Of a stretch of 64,000 bases of DNA, positions 30,574 through 42,452 are shown piece after piece. Within the stretch, counting starts at the first letter, position 1. Each line of letters starts with the position of its first letter. The position numbers were made by a program, and so were the translations under genes. The stretch spans positions 112,753,825-112,817,824 of the forward strand of contig CM038053.1 in NCBI GenBank assembly GCA_021397845.1, given 5' to 3'. The notes beneath the pieces were generated by a model that ran no database searches, was not told the DNA's origin, and worked only from the letters and a program-made list of their open reading frames with translations. The stretch is from Areca catechu. Lineage: Eukaryota; Streptophyta; Magnoliopsida; Arecales; Arecaceae.

Positions 30574-33008
30574 TGTAGGGTTCTGGTGCAACGCAGTGGA
30601 AGGGTAATTTCAAAAATTGAAATTAATATGCACAAAAACCCTAAAATAGGAACTCCTTAATAAGACTATAATGTATGAAGACAAACATTTCTATGCAAAT
30701 TGAATTAGAATATCAACCTGTAATCGCTAATTCCAATTTATAAATACTTAAAACTTGAAGATCAACGAGCTATTTGAATTCGCCAGGCGTCCAAGTGTCC
30801 GCCCTCCGATGGTGATCCACACAGAGCAATGATCAATAACACTATCTTCTTGTCCAATGGTTCCTCCTATTGAGTTCTTCTTCCTAGAACTCAATTCTTC
30901 AGATTATGGCTGGAATTCTTCCACACAAGAGGTTGCCTTCCTTTCTTTTTTCTCTTCTCCTCCTTCCATTAAGACCTTGACCCTCTAAGACACTCTTGTC
31001 TTGTAGATAAGACTTTGTCCTAAGGGGATTTAGGCTTGTCTTAAATTGGAGTAGAAATTAAGACAAGAATGTCTTAATGTAAGAAAGAAAGAACAAAATC
31101 AGAACTCCTTCTTTCCTTTACCATCGGAGACTTTCGCTCTTGTTCTTGCTCAGTAGCAGAGTTTTGATAGAGGTGTACTCTATAAAGGAAACAGTGTAAG
31201 AACAAGAAAGGAGAGAAAGAGTCTTTAGGAGAGGAAGAAGAATAAAAATTATCGAGTTCTGATTTTCCTGACCACTTAAATAGATCTCAGAGAGGCGCCC
31301 ACACCACTCTTCGTGAAAAACTTCTCATGCCCTTTATCATTTTCTCACGCCCCATCCTTCCTTCTCACGGCCTTCTGGATAAATCCCACGGCTTTTCTTA
31401 AATGAAAAATCATGATGTTTTTAAAAGAAAGGAGTTACAACTTTTAATCTCCGAAGAGATGTTATTTTGCGCAACCGGGAAGCAATGAATGCTTTCTGCC
31501 TTTCTCAAAAACACATCAACCCTTGGATTCCAATCCAAGGGGGGACAATTGAGGCACTAAAAGAGAGAAGAAAAAGCCGCCCCAACTTAATTCATCGGAG
31601 AATTAAGTGGGCACGCCAAGAGTCCATGCACCCATGGACTCCTCTATATGGCGTGCCAAGAGTCCATAAGCATATGGACTCTTGGTGTTTTTGGCGTGCA
31701 AGTGCTAAGGAGCGGGTGGGGGGCTAGCCTAGATACATGGTTAGCCAATAGGGTTAGCCATAATCCCTATAACTTCAATTAAGATCTAATTAGATCCAAT
31801 TAGAATCCAAATTGAACCAATCCGGAATCCTAATTTGAATCTAATTCGAATAGAAGCTAGGATTTGCAACACCTGCTAGAGTGTCATCATGCAAAGATGA
31901 TTTAATTACAAATTTAAACCCTTGATCAATTCTCTTAAGTGTGTGACCCATTGGGTTCCACATCTAGCCAGCAGTGGGTTCGAATACAAGTTGACCTAAT
32001 TTGATTAGAACTCTTTCTAATTGATTTAGGTCAAATCGGGCTTACCCGATTTTGATCAATTAGGACTCTTCCTAACAAATGATCATTAAATTTGATCAAC
32101 CCACAAGACAGGATTGACGTCTAGCAATGTATCATGTCTACCCGAAAGATATGGAAATTCTGTTGAAATACCAAAACTACACTTCAGTAGAAAGTTACTA
32201 TACAATTAAATCCTTCGATCAGCCTGCACCCAAAATATAATTATGGATATGGATATATGTCAAATCCAGTATTATATCTTTTTCTAGGTCAATCTTATAT
32301 TGATGATTCAATTATCTTGATATTAGAAACCATCTCTAATATCTTTACTTTGATCAAAGATTTCCTGAATCATCATCCGATTGATAACTAGCTAGATGCA
32401 ATCTCCTCTTACTAAGAGTGATCGATTCCTTGTTGACCTACTCATTACCTTCATATCCAATTCACCATTCCCAGTATCAATCCTGTGCATGTCTCTGTGT
32501 CATGATTAGGATTGAACCAAAGCATGGGTTCATATGCATAAGGTACTTATGGCAGTCTCAGGTCAAAGGATTACTTGTACCACTCCCACTATGAGAACCT
32601 TCTATTGACATGTAGCTAAGACTCCATTAGATGTTCTCAAGTTGGATCATATCAGTGAACTCATTCTCTAATGAGCACCAACATACTAGTATTTGTGTCA
32701 TACACAAGTGATTGTGAGAACAGTCACCCTCTACAGTATACACGGGATGTGCTAGTCTTACCGAAAAAACCCTGATCCCCTACTCAGGGTTCCTTTGACT
32801 AGGAATATTTTTGATTAAATTTTTAAGACTTTAGGTCTCACTGGTATGATCTCATCATAACCCTAAAATCATAACCCTAATCTATGGGGTTCATTATATA
32901 ATAATAAACATAGCGTATGATGAAAATTAATGCCTTTATTAGAATATTATCAAATATAATGGTTTGGGAGATACAACAAAGATTGGCTTGTAGGGCATAT
33001 CCCTTTCA
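30574..33008 (-). repeat. copia 1, 5' LTR
   Basis: 2435 bp, matching 23063-25494 end to end with scattered substitutions and a few short indels. A TATA-like CTATTTAAG is readable on the minus strand near 31274-31284. Confidence 0.9.
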
Positions 33009-33013
33009 TCACT

Positions 33014-33699
33014 CTCGCTCCCGGATGCGGCCTAGAAAAGTAAGCTTCTGACCCTATGGATTTGTAGCTTTCTGCTCGGTGATCCGAAGGCTAGTCAAAA
33101 GGTATCCTCGGATTCGCGGGAACTGAGGGACTTACAAATCAGCATCTACGGGTTAGAAAATGGTGTAGGGATGAAGAAATAAATCAAAAATAGCAAGGGG
33201 AAGTGTGTTTTGTGTTGGGCGGCCAAGGCTTGGAAGGAGGGCGGCTAGGGTTTTGATGTTGGGGATGGAGGCAGGGTGCTAGAACAAGGAGAAAGTAATT
33301 CGCACATAGCTCGCACATTGCAAAAAGAGAAAACTCAATTTAGTTCATCAATTCATCAATATTCTACAATTACATGAGGAGGGGGGGCCTTTATATAGGC
33401 TTAAAAACTTGGGGCATAAGAAAGGGTAAACAAGTAATCTCACAATAAACCCTAACCTATACAAACTCTCCATTAAGTTCTCTTCACTTTTGATTAAGCC
33501 TCTCTCTCTCCCTCTCGTTCTCTTGGCCGGCCAAAGGGTGGTGACCCTTAAGGTGGCCGACCAAGGGGCAAGGGGTGGTAACCCTAAGGGTTGGTGCCTT
33601 CTTGGTTGCTCTAGGATCCTGGGAGGCCCACTTCAATGCTGGGCAGGCTTCAGGGCTTCTTCAGCTGTTCTCCTCTCTAGCGGGCTGGATCACATGTCC
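33014..33699 (-). repeat. minus-strand gypsy LTR, U3-R part
   Basis: It continues 22787-23062 across the copia 1 insertion. The minus strand carries CTATATAAAG (plus 33389-33398) as TATA box and the 20-base block CGGATCACCGAGCAGAAAGC (plus 33079-33098) seen in other chromovirus LTRs. The right edge is uncertain to a few bases, because CAAGGCATGAT also belongs to the copia sequence that follows. No target duplication is seen, and the two flanks belong to different elements. Confidence 0.65.
33389..33398 (-). promoter_or_regulatory. TATA box of the minus-strand gypsy LTR
   Basis: CTATATAAAG on the minus strand is identical to the box in the gypsy 1 LTR at 17002. Confidence 0.6.
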
Positions 33700-35279
33700 T
33701 CCAAGGCATGATAAAAGAGATGGAATCTCTCAGGAGGAATCAAACATGGAAGCTAGTAGATCTACCTAGAGATGCTCATGCTATTGGCACCAAATGGGTG
33801 TTCACTAAGAAATCATTACCTTCAGGGCAAGGTGGAGTGAGAAACAAGGCAAGATTGGTAGCAAAGGGATACTCACAAAGGGAAGGAGTTGACTATATAG
33901 AAGTATTTTTTCCTGTGGTATGCCATACTTCAATTCGGGTGTTGTTATCTTTGGTGGCAAAACATAATTTGGAATTGGAGCAGATGGATGTGAAGATAGC
34001 CTTTCTATATGCAAGACAGGAAGAGAAAATCTATATGAAGCAACTTGATGGCTTCATTGAGATTGGACAGGAGAACAAGGTATGTCTACTTCAGAGTCAT
34101 TGTATGGATTGAAATAATCACCTCGTTAGTGGTATCACATACTTGATACATTAATCTTGAGCCCTGGATTTTTCAGATGTGAACATGATCATTGTGTCTA
34201 TATGAAGGATGTCGATACTATGGATGCTCAGTATTTACTTCTATATGTGGATATATGTTGATACCCAGCAGAAGTATGACGGCTATGAAAGGACTGAAGA
34301 GAGCATTATCTCAGGAACTTGAGATGAAAGACTTGGAATCAGCTCAGAAAATTCTTAGAATGGAGATTTGCAAAGATAGATGCAAAGGAACACTCCATTT
34401 GTCACAAGGTAGGTACATTAAAAGGGTACTTGAGAGGTTTGGGATGGATAAGGCCAAACCTGTGGAAACACCTTTACCAAGGCATTTTTCTCTCTCAAAA
34501 AAATAGTACCCCCAATCAGAGGAGGAAAGAGAGTACATTGAAAGAGTTCCATATGCCAATGTAGTGGGCAGTTTGATGTATGCTATGGTTTGTTGCAGGC
34601 CAGACATAGCATATGCTATAAGCCAGGTGAGCAGGTACATGGCTTATCCTAAGAAGGAACACTGGAAGGCATTGAAGTAGATTTTGAGATATCTGTAAGG
34701 GACTCAAAGACATGGACTGATATTTGGTGAGCAGCCTGAAGGACATGGATGGAACTCCATAGAATCATGTGAAGATTCAAGTCCTTTGGAAGGGTTTGTT
34801 GATGCAAGCTATGCAGATGATCTTGATACAAGAAGGTCTACAACATGTTATCTCTTCTGCATGTATGGTGGACCGATTTTTGGTGATCAACCCTTCAACC
34901 TATTACTACTTTGTCTATAACAAAAGCAGAGTATATAAGGAATACTGAAGCTGCAAAGGAAGCACTATGGCTAAGAAGGCTAGTATCTGAAATGGGGATA
35001 AAATAGTGTATGGTGGTCCTACATAGTGATAACCAGAGTGCCATACACTTCACACAGAACCCAGTCTATCATGCTAGGACCAAGCATATAGATGTGAGGT
35101 ACCATAGTGTCAAGGAGCTGGTGGAGGAAGGAGAAGTGGCACTGGTGAAGGCTTACATAACGGAGAACTAGGCGGATGCACTTACATAGGCTCTAACAAG
35201 GGATAGCTTCTACTCATGCATGTGGTTAATGGGTTTGAGGAGTCTGTCATATGTAGCCTTGAAGTACCAAGGTGGAGAT
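33700..35279 (+). pseudogene. copia 2 partial internal region (RT to RNase H), left unit of a tandem array
   Basis: It matches 38696-40263 nearly base for base: RT from 'EMESLRRNQTWKLVDLPRD' through 'YKARLVAKGYSQREG'-type motifs, then RNase H. The RT active site YVDD (about 34240) is destroyed by a small deletion. Three stops (in 'LK*SPR', 'K*..PQ' and 'LK*ILRYL') occur at the same codons in the right-hand unit. The left end meets gypsy LTR at about 33699. Everything 5' of RT is missing. Confidence 0.85.
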
Positions 35280-36104
35280 TATTGAGTCTCAGGTGGTGTA
35301 TTCATGGCTAGTTGGGTCAATGTACATATATTGATCTGGTTTATCATGGTTTTCCATGATGTGTCTAAGGCAAGAGTTGAGTCCAGTATGAGTCCTAGGT
35401 GTTTTGGCTCAGTTTTGGTCAGACTGGGTCTTAGGGTCGGCTCTTATGTAGTAAGATTCGACTTTTTTGGTTGGCATGTCTCAGAACCAGAAACCTGTAG
35501 TTTGGATGAGTCGGCTCGAATGGATTTGAGTCAGCTCGGATGCACAGTCAGGAAACCTGTAGTCTGTATGAGTCAGCTCGAATTGATTTGAATCAACTCG
35601 AATGCATAGTCAAGAATCTTATAGTCTGGATGAGTCAGCTCGAATGGATTTGAGAAGGCTCGGATGCATAGTCAGGAAACCTATAGTCTGGACGAGTCGG
35701 CTCGAATGGATTTGAGTCGGCTCGGATGTCGGGTGAACTATTTTTTAACGATGCCAGCTGGGGGAAGTTTTGGGATCTTGGGCATTTGTAATCAAGGTAT
35801 ATATTATTGTATTCTTGTAAGAGGATGGTGATGGTGTAACAAACTTCTTGGAAGTGGAAATCTCTTTCTCCCATGAAAATTCCTCTATTTTCTCCTCTCC
35901 CATTCTTGGTGTTCTTGATCTTCACAGACCTAAATGCTACCATGATCTTCAATGGAGATTGCTAGCAGATGGTCATCCACAACCTGGTGATACACTTCCG
36001 CAATTGCTTTATTGATCAGGGTGTTCATTCTTGATCGGGAACAAAGCTATTCTTGAAGATTTGGTTCTTCAAATATGGTTGGATTTGGAGTCGAATTCTC
36101 AACA
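35280..36104 (+). repeat. copia 2 LTR, left
   Basis: 825 bp from TATTGAGTC (TG changed to TA) to CTCAACA. It follows the purine tract AAGGTGGAGAT and precedes a primer site. It contains four units of the 61-62-bp minisatellite (35488-35733). Confidence 0.85.
35488..35733 (+). repeat. 61-62-bp minisatellite, four units, left copia 2 LTR
   Basis: Units start CAG(G)AAACCTGTAG at 35488, 35549, 35611 and 35673. Each carries GAGTC(G/A)GCTC twice, about 20 bases apart. Confidence 0.85.
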
Positions 36105-36122
36105 TTTGGTATCACAGCAAGG
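36105..36122 (+). promoter_or_regulatory. primer binding site of copia 2
   Basis: TTTGGTATCACAGCAAGG directly after the LTR. One change (CACAGC for CAGAGC) from the initiator-Met pattern. Confidence 0.75.
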
Positions 36123-36211
36123 TTCGTTGAAGGAAGATCTCAAGATCAAAGGGTTGGAAGTAACTTCTTGCAGTTACGGTTTTCAAAACTCTTGAATTCT
36201 TAATTGTGGTA

Positions 36212-37400
36212 ATGGCATCAAGTGGGTTCAAACTAGACTTTGAGAAGTATGATGGCAAGGGAAACTTCATCGTGTGGCAGTAAAGAGTTAAAGATTTGCT
36301 GGTTCAACAAAGATTCTATAAGTTCTTGGTTAAAGAAAGACCAGAAAAGATTAGTGTTGAAGAATGGGAAGCGTTAAAAGTGATTGCTTTCAGTACTATT
36401 AGGATGTGTTTGGATGATCAAGTTTTACATGAAGTGTGCTCATGGACTACTACAAAAGGTCTTTGGGGAAGACTAGAGAACACACACATGGAAAAGAACA
36501 TGACTAACAAGCTATGGCTGAAGAAGCAATTATATAGCTTGAAAATGCCTGAAGGAGGAGACCTAGTTGCTCACATTCAGAGGTTCAATCAGGTTTGTTC
36601 TGAGATGATGAGTCTGGATATGAAGATAGATAAGGAGGATTGGGCATTGTTGCTGCTGTGTTCACTCCCTGGATCGTATGATGGTCTCATAACAACCTTG
36701 GTTTATGGGAAGGAAACCCTAAATTATGAAGAGGTTGTTGGTGTGCTCAGATCCAATGAGCAAAGGAAAAAGATCTGCAAAGGTAATCCTAATTCAGAGA
36801 TTCTTGATATGAATGAAAGGCAAGGAAGACCCAAGAAAAGAACTAGGGGAAAGTCCAAGGGCGGATCTTAGTTTTGGAACAACAAAAGTGTGAAATGCTA
36901 CAAGTGTCGTCAACTTGGGCATATCAGGAAGAATTGTCCTCTTTAGAAGATGGAAAAGGGGAGAGCCAACACTAGTGGTGCTAATGCTTTGGAAAGCAAT
37001 GGAAAAGGAGTACTGGTTGTATTAGATGAATCAGTGGATTAGGAGAATACCTGGATTTTGGATTCTGCATGCTCATACCACTATACATCACATCGGTATT
37101 TGTTTTACACCTATGATAAGTCAGATGGAGGTAGTGTAAGTTTGGTGATGATCATCCTTGTATGGTAGCTAGAGTAGGCACTATTAGGTTGAGGATGTAT
37201 GATGGAGTGATAAGGACTCTATCAAATGTCAAACATGTACTAAAATTTAAAAAGAATTTGATTTCTTTGGGCTACTTGGAAGAGTAGGGATATGCTTTTA
37301 GTCGCCAATATGGTAGTGGATGTTTGAGAATTACCAAGGGATCTTTGGTGGTAATGAGAGGATGAAGACTGAGCAACAATCTATACAGGATGGAAGGCTC
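36212..37400 (+). pseudogene. copia 2 gag and protease
   Basis: ATG at 36212 (MASSGFKLDFEKYDGKGNF). A TAA at 36281 interrupts, then the frame is open to 36871. Gag motifs: 'LWGRLENTHMEKNMTNKLWL', 'LKMPEGGDLVAHIQRFNQ'. After a TAG come the zinc knuckle CYKCRQLGHIRKNC (about 36896-36937) and, after further stops, the protease motif 'WILDSACSYHYT' (about 37053). Frameshifts follow at about 37140. The wording is that of the Tnt1-like copia group. Confidence 0.82.
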
Positions 37401-40263
37401 AGTGATAAGTGATAGTGCTGAGTGCTTACAGCGGCACAGGAAGAATAGTTGAAATATAAACTATGACACTATCGAATGGGTCATATGAGTGACCGAGGGC
37501 TCACGGAGTTAAGCAGAAGCGAGAACATCCCAGCTTTGAAAAAGGATGGAAATGACTTGTATGAGCCATGTATATTTGGTAAACAGCAAAGAGTGAAATT
37601 TGCTATTTGTACCAAGCCAAGTGAAGGAGTGTTGGATTTGGTGCACTCGGATGTATGGGGACCAGCACCTATTTTATCCAGAGGTGGAGTAAGGTATTTT
37701 GTTACCTTTATTGATGACTTCTCAAAGAAACTGTGGGTGTATCTGATGTGAAAAAAATTAGATGTATTTGCCTGGTTTAAGCTTGGAGAGCTGAGGTAGA
37801 GAAGGAGACAGGAAGACATGTAAAGTACCTTCGGACTGATAATGGTGGGGAGTACTCTAGTACAGAGTTTAGGAGTTACAGTGAGGAAAATGGTATCAAA
37901 CGCCGTTACACAGTAAGGATGACTCCACAGCAGAATGGTATCGTGGAAAGGATGAATCGGACACTGTTGGAGAGGGCAAGGAGTATGAAGCTGCAGTCAT
38001 CATTGCTAAAAACTTTTTGGGGTGATGCTATTACTTTGGCATGTTTTCTCACAAACAGGTCCCCTCACTTCAAGTTGGATGGTGGACTTTCAGAAGAAGC
38101 TTGGAGTGGGAAGAAGGTGGAGCTTGGCCACCTGAAAGTTTTTGGTTGCCCAGCTTATGTTCATGTGGAGGCAACTGAAAGAAGAAAGCTGGATCCTAAG
38201 TCAAAGAAAATGGTCTTTATAGGGTATCCATAAGGAGTCAAAGGTTACCTACTTTGGGATCCAGAGTCTCAAAAGATGGTGTTAGTAGGGATGTCATTTT
38301 TGATGAGAGGAGCATCTTGGAGAAACCAGGGACTGCAACTGGAAATGCAGTCAATAAGATGAACAGTAGTGAGAGCCCGTACAGGTGGAGGATAAGTCTT
38401 CAACATCACCTGGAAATGAAGTTTTAGTTGAGGTTGAGTTGGATAAGAAAGATTCTCCAAGAGTGAAGGAGAGGCGAAAAGAATCAGCTATTCAAGGAAA
38501 GTGCAGGAGAAGCCACAAACAGTAGACTTGCAGGACAGTGCAAGGGGAGTGGCATTGCATAAGCCTCAACGCACAATCCAAAAGCCGGTTAGAAATGTCA
38601 TGGATGAAGCAATTTCATATGCTCTTATATTTGTGAATGGAGATCCAGAATGTTTTGTAGAAGCCATGGAAAGTCTTGATAAAGAGTCTTGGATGCAAGG
38701 CATGATGGAAGAGAGATGGAATCTCTCAAGAGGAATCAGACATTACAGCTAGTGGATCTACCTCGAGATGTTCATGCTATTGGCTCCAAATGGGTGATCA
38801 CTAAGAAATCATTACCTTCAGAGCAAGGTGGAGTGAGATACAAGGCAAAATTGGTAGCAAAGGGATACTCACAGAGGGAAGGAGTTGACTATACAGAAGT
38901 GTTTTCTCCTGTGGTACGCCAAACTTCAATTCAGGTGTTGTTGTCTTTGGTGGCAAAACATAATTTGGAATTGGAGCAGATGGATGTGAAGATAGCCTTT
39001 TTATATGGAAGACTGGAAGAGAAAATCTATATGAAGCAACCTGATGGTTTCATTGAGATTGGACAGGAGAACAAGGTAGGTCTACTTCAGAGGTCATTGT
39101 ATGGATTGAAATAATCACCTCGTCAGTGGTATCACAGATTTGATACATTTATCTTGAGCCTTGGATTTCTCAGATGTGAATATGATCATTTTGTCTATGT
39201 GAAGGATGTGGATACTATGGATGCTCTGTATTTACTTCTGTATGTGGATGATATGTTGATAGCCAGCAGAAGTATAATAGCTATGAAAGGATTGAAGAGA
39301 GCATTATCTCAGGAATTTGAGATGAAAGACTTGGGATCAGCTCAGAAAATCCTTGGAATGGAGATTTGCAGAGATAGATGCAAAGGAATATTCCATTTGT
39401 CACAAGGTGGGTACATTAAAAGGGTACTTGAGAGGTTTGGGATGGATAAGGCCAAACCTGTGGAAACACCTTTACCAGGGCATTTTTCTCTCGAAAAAAA
39501 ATAGTGCCCCCAATTAGAGGAGGAAAGAGAGTACATAGAAAGAGTTCCATATTTCAATGTAGTGGACAGTTTGATGTATGCTATGATTTGTCGTAGGCCG
39601 GATATAGCATATGCTGTAAGCCAGGTGAGCAGGTATATGGCTAATCCTGGGAAGGAACACTAGAAGGCATTGAAGTAGATTTTGAGATATCTGCAAGGGA
39701 CTCAAAGACATGGACTGATATTTGGTGTGCAGCCTGAAGGACATGGATGAAACTCCATAGAATCCTGTGAGGATTCCGGTCCATTGGAAGGGTTTGTTGA
39801 TGCAAGCTATGCTGATCTTGATACAAGAAGGTCTATAACAGGTTATCTCTTCTGCATGTATAGTGGACCGGTTTCTTGGTGATCAACCCTTCAACCTATT
39901 ACTATTTTGTCTACAACAAAAGCAGTGTACTGAAGCTGCAAAGGAAGCACTATGGCTGAGAAGGCTAGTATTTGAAATATGGGTGAAATAGTGTATGGTG
40001 GTCTTGCACAGTGATAGCCAGAGTGCCATACACTTAACACAAAACCCAGTCTATCATGCTAGGACCAAGCATATCGATGTGAGGTACGACAAAGTCAAGG
40101 AGCTGGTGGAGGAAGGAGAAGTGGCACTAGTGAAGGCTCATACATAGGAGAACAAAGTAGATGCACTTATGAAGGCTCTACCAAGGGATAGCTTCTACTC
40201 TTGCATGTGGTTAATGGGTTTGAGGAGTCTGGCATATGTATCTTGAATCACCAAGGTGGAGAT
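37401..40263 (+). pseudogene. copia 2 integrase, RT and RNase H
   Basis: GAG-pre-integrase 'RMGHMSDRGLTELS' (37476), integrase 'HSDVWGPAP' (about 37642) and 'RTDNGGEYSS', 'TPQQNGIVERMNRTLLERAR' (37919). RT from 38689 ('YKAKLVAKGYSQREGVDYTE') with an intact YVDD at about 39240. RNase H to about 40230. It is broken into at least six open pieces by frameshifts and stops (37751, 38233, 38752, 39112, 39502, 39676). No working product is possible. Confidence 0.85.
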
Positions 40264-41149
40264 TGTTGAATCTCCGGTGGTGCATTCATGGCTAATTTGG
40301 TCAATGTACATGTATTGATATAGTCTATCATGATTTTTTATGATGTGTCTAGGGCTAGGGTTGAGTCCAGTATGAGTCCTGGATTTTTAGGCTCAGTTTT
40401 GGCCACACTAGGTCTTAGGGTCGGCTCTTTTGTGTAAAGAGTCGACTCTGTTGGTTGGCACGTCACAGAACAGGAAACCTGTAGTTTGGATGAGTCGGCT
40501 CAAATGGATTTGAGTCGACTATGATGCATAGTCAGGAAACCTATAGTCTGGACAAGTTGGCTCGAATGGATTTGTATCAGCTCGGTTGCACAGTCAAGAA
40601 ACCTGTAGTCTATACGAGTCAGCTCGAATGGATTTGAGTTGTCTCGGATGCATAGTCAGGAAACCTTTAGTCTGGACGAGTCAGCTCAAATGGATTTGAG
40701 TCTGCTTGGATGCACATTCAGGAAATTTGTAGTCTGGATGAGTCGTCTCGAATGGATTTGAGTCGGCTCGGATATCGGGTGAACTATTTTTTAACGGTGC
40801 CAGTTCGGGGGAGTTTTGGGATCTCGGGCATGTGTGATTGAGGTATATATATTGTATTCTCGTAAGAGGATGGTGATGGTATAACGAACTTCTTGGAAGT
40901 GGAAATCACTTTCTCTTATGAAAATTCCTCTATTTTTTCCTCTCTAGTTCTTGGTGTTCTTGATCTTCACAGACCTGAATCCTACCGTGATCTTCAATGG
41001 AGATTGCTGGCAGATGGTCATCTATAACCTATTGATATGCTTCCACGATTGCTTTGTTGATCAAGGTGTTCATTCTTGATCGGGAACAAAGCTATTCTTG
41101 AAGATTTGGTTCTTCAAATTTGGTTAGATTTGGAGTCGAATTCTTAACA
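40264..41149 (+). repeat. copia 2 LTR, right
   Basis: 886 bp from TGTTGAATC to CTTAACA, next to gypsy sequence at 41150 (flank AGTTG). Longer than the left LTR by one minisatellite unit. Confidence 0.87.
40471..40780 (+). repeat. 62-bp minisatellite, five units, right copia 2 LTR
   Basis: Units start at 40471, 40533, 40595, 40657 and 40719. Confidence 0.85.
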
Positions 41150-42452
41150 AGTTGAAGCCCTGAAAAAATTTGAGGATGTATTTCCTGATGAGTTACCTAA
41201 GCAACTACCACCAGATGAGATTATTGAAGGATCCCCTGCCATTGAAGAGATTCCTGAACTAATCCAAAAAAAATACCCCTAGGAAGTAGATGAGGCTATG
41301 AAAGTGTTTGAGGATGTTTTACCTGATGATTCACCTGATCAATTACCACCCCTGAGGGACATCTAGTATGCTATAGACTTTGTCCCAGGATCCTCATTAA
41401 TAGACTTTCCTCACTATGGGATTAACACTATCGAGCCTCAAGAACCATCAAAACAAGTTAGAGAGTTGATTAGGAAGGGTTTTCTTAGGGAGAGTTTAAG
41501 TCCCTGTGCCGTCCCCGCATTGCTGACCCCTAAGAAAGATGGAACCTGGAGAATGTGTGTTGATAGCAGAGCCATCAAAAGAATTACAGTGAAATATAGG
41601 TTTCCCATCCCCCGTTTGGACGACATGCTTGACCTGATGGCCGATGCCACAATCTTTTTCAAGATAGACCTTAAGAGTGGCTACCATCAAATAAGGATTA
41701 GACCCAGGGATGATTGGAAGATGACATTTAAGAATAAGGATGGCCTTTTTGAATGGGTAGTGATGCCTTTTGAACTATCTAATGCACCTAGCACCTTTAC
41801 GAGGGTAATGACCCAAGTCTTGAAAGAGTTCACTGAAAAATTTTTGGTGGTATATTTCGATGATATTTTGATATACAGCAGGACTAATGGGGACCACCTT
41901 AACCATCTTAGGTTAGTCTACCAGACCCTTAGGGAGAATAGCCTTAATGCCAATCCTAAGAAATGCAAGTTCATGATAAAGAGGGTTATCTTTTTAGGTT
42001 TTGTAGTCACCCTTGAAGGAGTTTCAGCTGACCCTGAGAAGGTTAAAGCCATAGTTGAGTGGCCAGTCCCTACTAGTGTCCTTGATTTGCGTAGTTTTCA
42101 TGGCCTAGCCACTTTTTATAGGAGATTTATTCGGGGATTTAGTTATATCATAGCACCCATCACCGACTGCATTAGGAAGGATGACTTTCAATGGACCAAA
42201 GCTACAGATAAAGCCTTTCTTGAAATCAAAGACAAAATGATACAAGCACCTATCTTAGGATTGCCTGATTTTTCTAAGGTTTTTGAGGTTGCTTGTGATG
42301 CTTCGGGAGTTGGCACTGGAGGAGTACTTAGTCAGGAAAATCACCCCGTGGCCTTCTTCAGCGAGAAACTCAATAAGGCCAAAGTTAAGTACTCAACTTA
42401 TGATAAAGAATTTTATGTAGTCATTCAAGCTCTTAGGTACTGGATGCATTAT
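41150..42452 (+). pseudogene. chromovirus RT-RNase H fragment (gypsy 2)
   Basis: 41466-42455 is open for 329 codons: RT 'RESLSPCAVPALLTPKKDGTW'-type start, 'MPFELSNAPSTF', active site YFDDILIYSR (about 41854), 'FLGFVVTLEGVS', then RNase H to 'IQALRYWMHY', where the minus-strand element at 42453 cuts in. Upstream, the linker motif 'FEDV(F/L)PD(E/D)' occurs twice (41171 and 41311), a local duplication, with stops between. Gag and protease are missing to the left (copia 2 array), and integrase is displaced to the right. Confidence 0.88.

Larger units (their letters stand above)
23063..33008 (-). mobile_element. full-length copia element (copia 1), nearly intact
   Basis: It has two LTRs (23063-25494 and 30574-33008), a primer site, one long gag-pol frame and a purine tract. 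It is flanked by the 5-bp duplication TCACT (23058-23062 and 33009-33013). At 9.95 kb with 2.43-kb LTRs it has unusually long LTRs for copia. The two LTRs differ at roughly 4% of positions in the first 400 bases by eye, so the insertion is not recent. A third LTR of the family is at 1-349. Confidence 0.95.
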
